Shown piece by piece: positions 6,694-6,729 of a stretch of DNA of 6,729 bases (positions are counted from its first letter, which is position 1; every line of letters starts with the position of its first letter). The translations under genes and the position numbers were made by a program. This DNA is from an uncultured Eubacteriales bacterium. Its GTDB lineage: Bacteria > Bacillota_A > Clostridia > Oscillospirales > Acutalibacteraceae. The notes under the pieces are model-generated. The model was not told where the DNA came from. It saw only the letters and a list, made by a program, of their open reading frames with translations, and made no database searches. Where the stretch lies: assembly GCA_934454005.1 (NCBI GenBank), contig CAKSGI010000102.1, positions 1 through 6,729 of the forward strand. Reading direction: 5' to 3'.

Positions 6694-6729
6694 TTCTCTT
6701 ATATGTCTGCAAATCTTATTATTTAAGAA

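Overview
The window is AT-rich and compactly organised. Clear purine-rich Shine-Dalgarno sites (AGGAG, GGGAGG, AGGGAG), a consensus sigma-A promoter and a lipoprotein-type solute-binding protein point to a low-GC Gram-positive (Firmicutes). The protein set resembles gut Clostridia such as Lachnospiraceae, but that lineage call is inferred from overall protein character, not from a marker gene.

All five convincing genes lie on the minus strand, so they read right to left as one sugar-utilisation cluster. The order is: ribose/CUT2-type ABC ATPase (6322-4823), permease (4830-3856), lipoprotein solute-binding protein (3815-2847), glycoside hydrolase family 30 enzyme without a signal peptide (2784-1432), and a LacI-family regulator (1303-260). 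A strong promoter with an extended -10 lies before the ATPase gene. Two near-identical pseudo-palindromes (13 of 15 bases shared) sit just downstream of its start site and about 155 bp further upstream. A G·U-rich 17-bp stem followed by five U residues ends the cluster after the regulator gene. A second hairpin near the right edge probably ends the preceding minus-strand gene, which lies outside the window.

Proposed logic: the solute-binding protein captures a small glycoside, the ATPase and permease import it, the cytoplasmic GH30 enzyme hydrolyses it, and the LacI-type protein represses the cluster until ligand is present. The substrate cannot be read from the sequence. The most notable points are the pairing of a CUT2 (normally monosaccharide) importer with an intracellular glycosidase, a perfect 16-bp hairpin between the binding-protein and hydrolase genes that abuts the hydrolase Shine-Dalgarno, and the two-operator arrangement. 

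The right intergenic region (6323-6729) holds the promoter, operators and terminator but no gene. The left end (1-195) holds a degenerate direct repeat and no convincing gene. I see no CRISPR array, RNA gene, transposase or clearly novel system; this is mainly a well-formed catabolic operon with interesting regulatory DNA.
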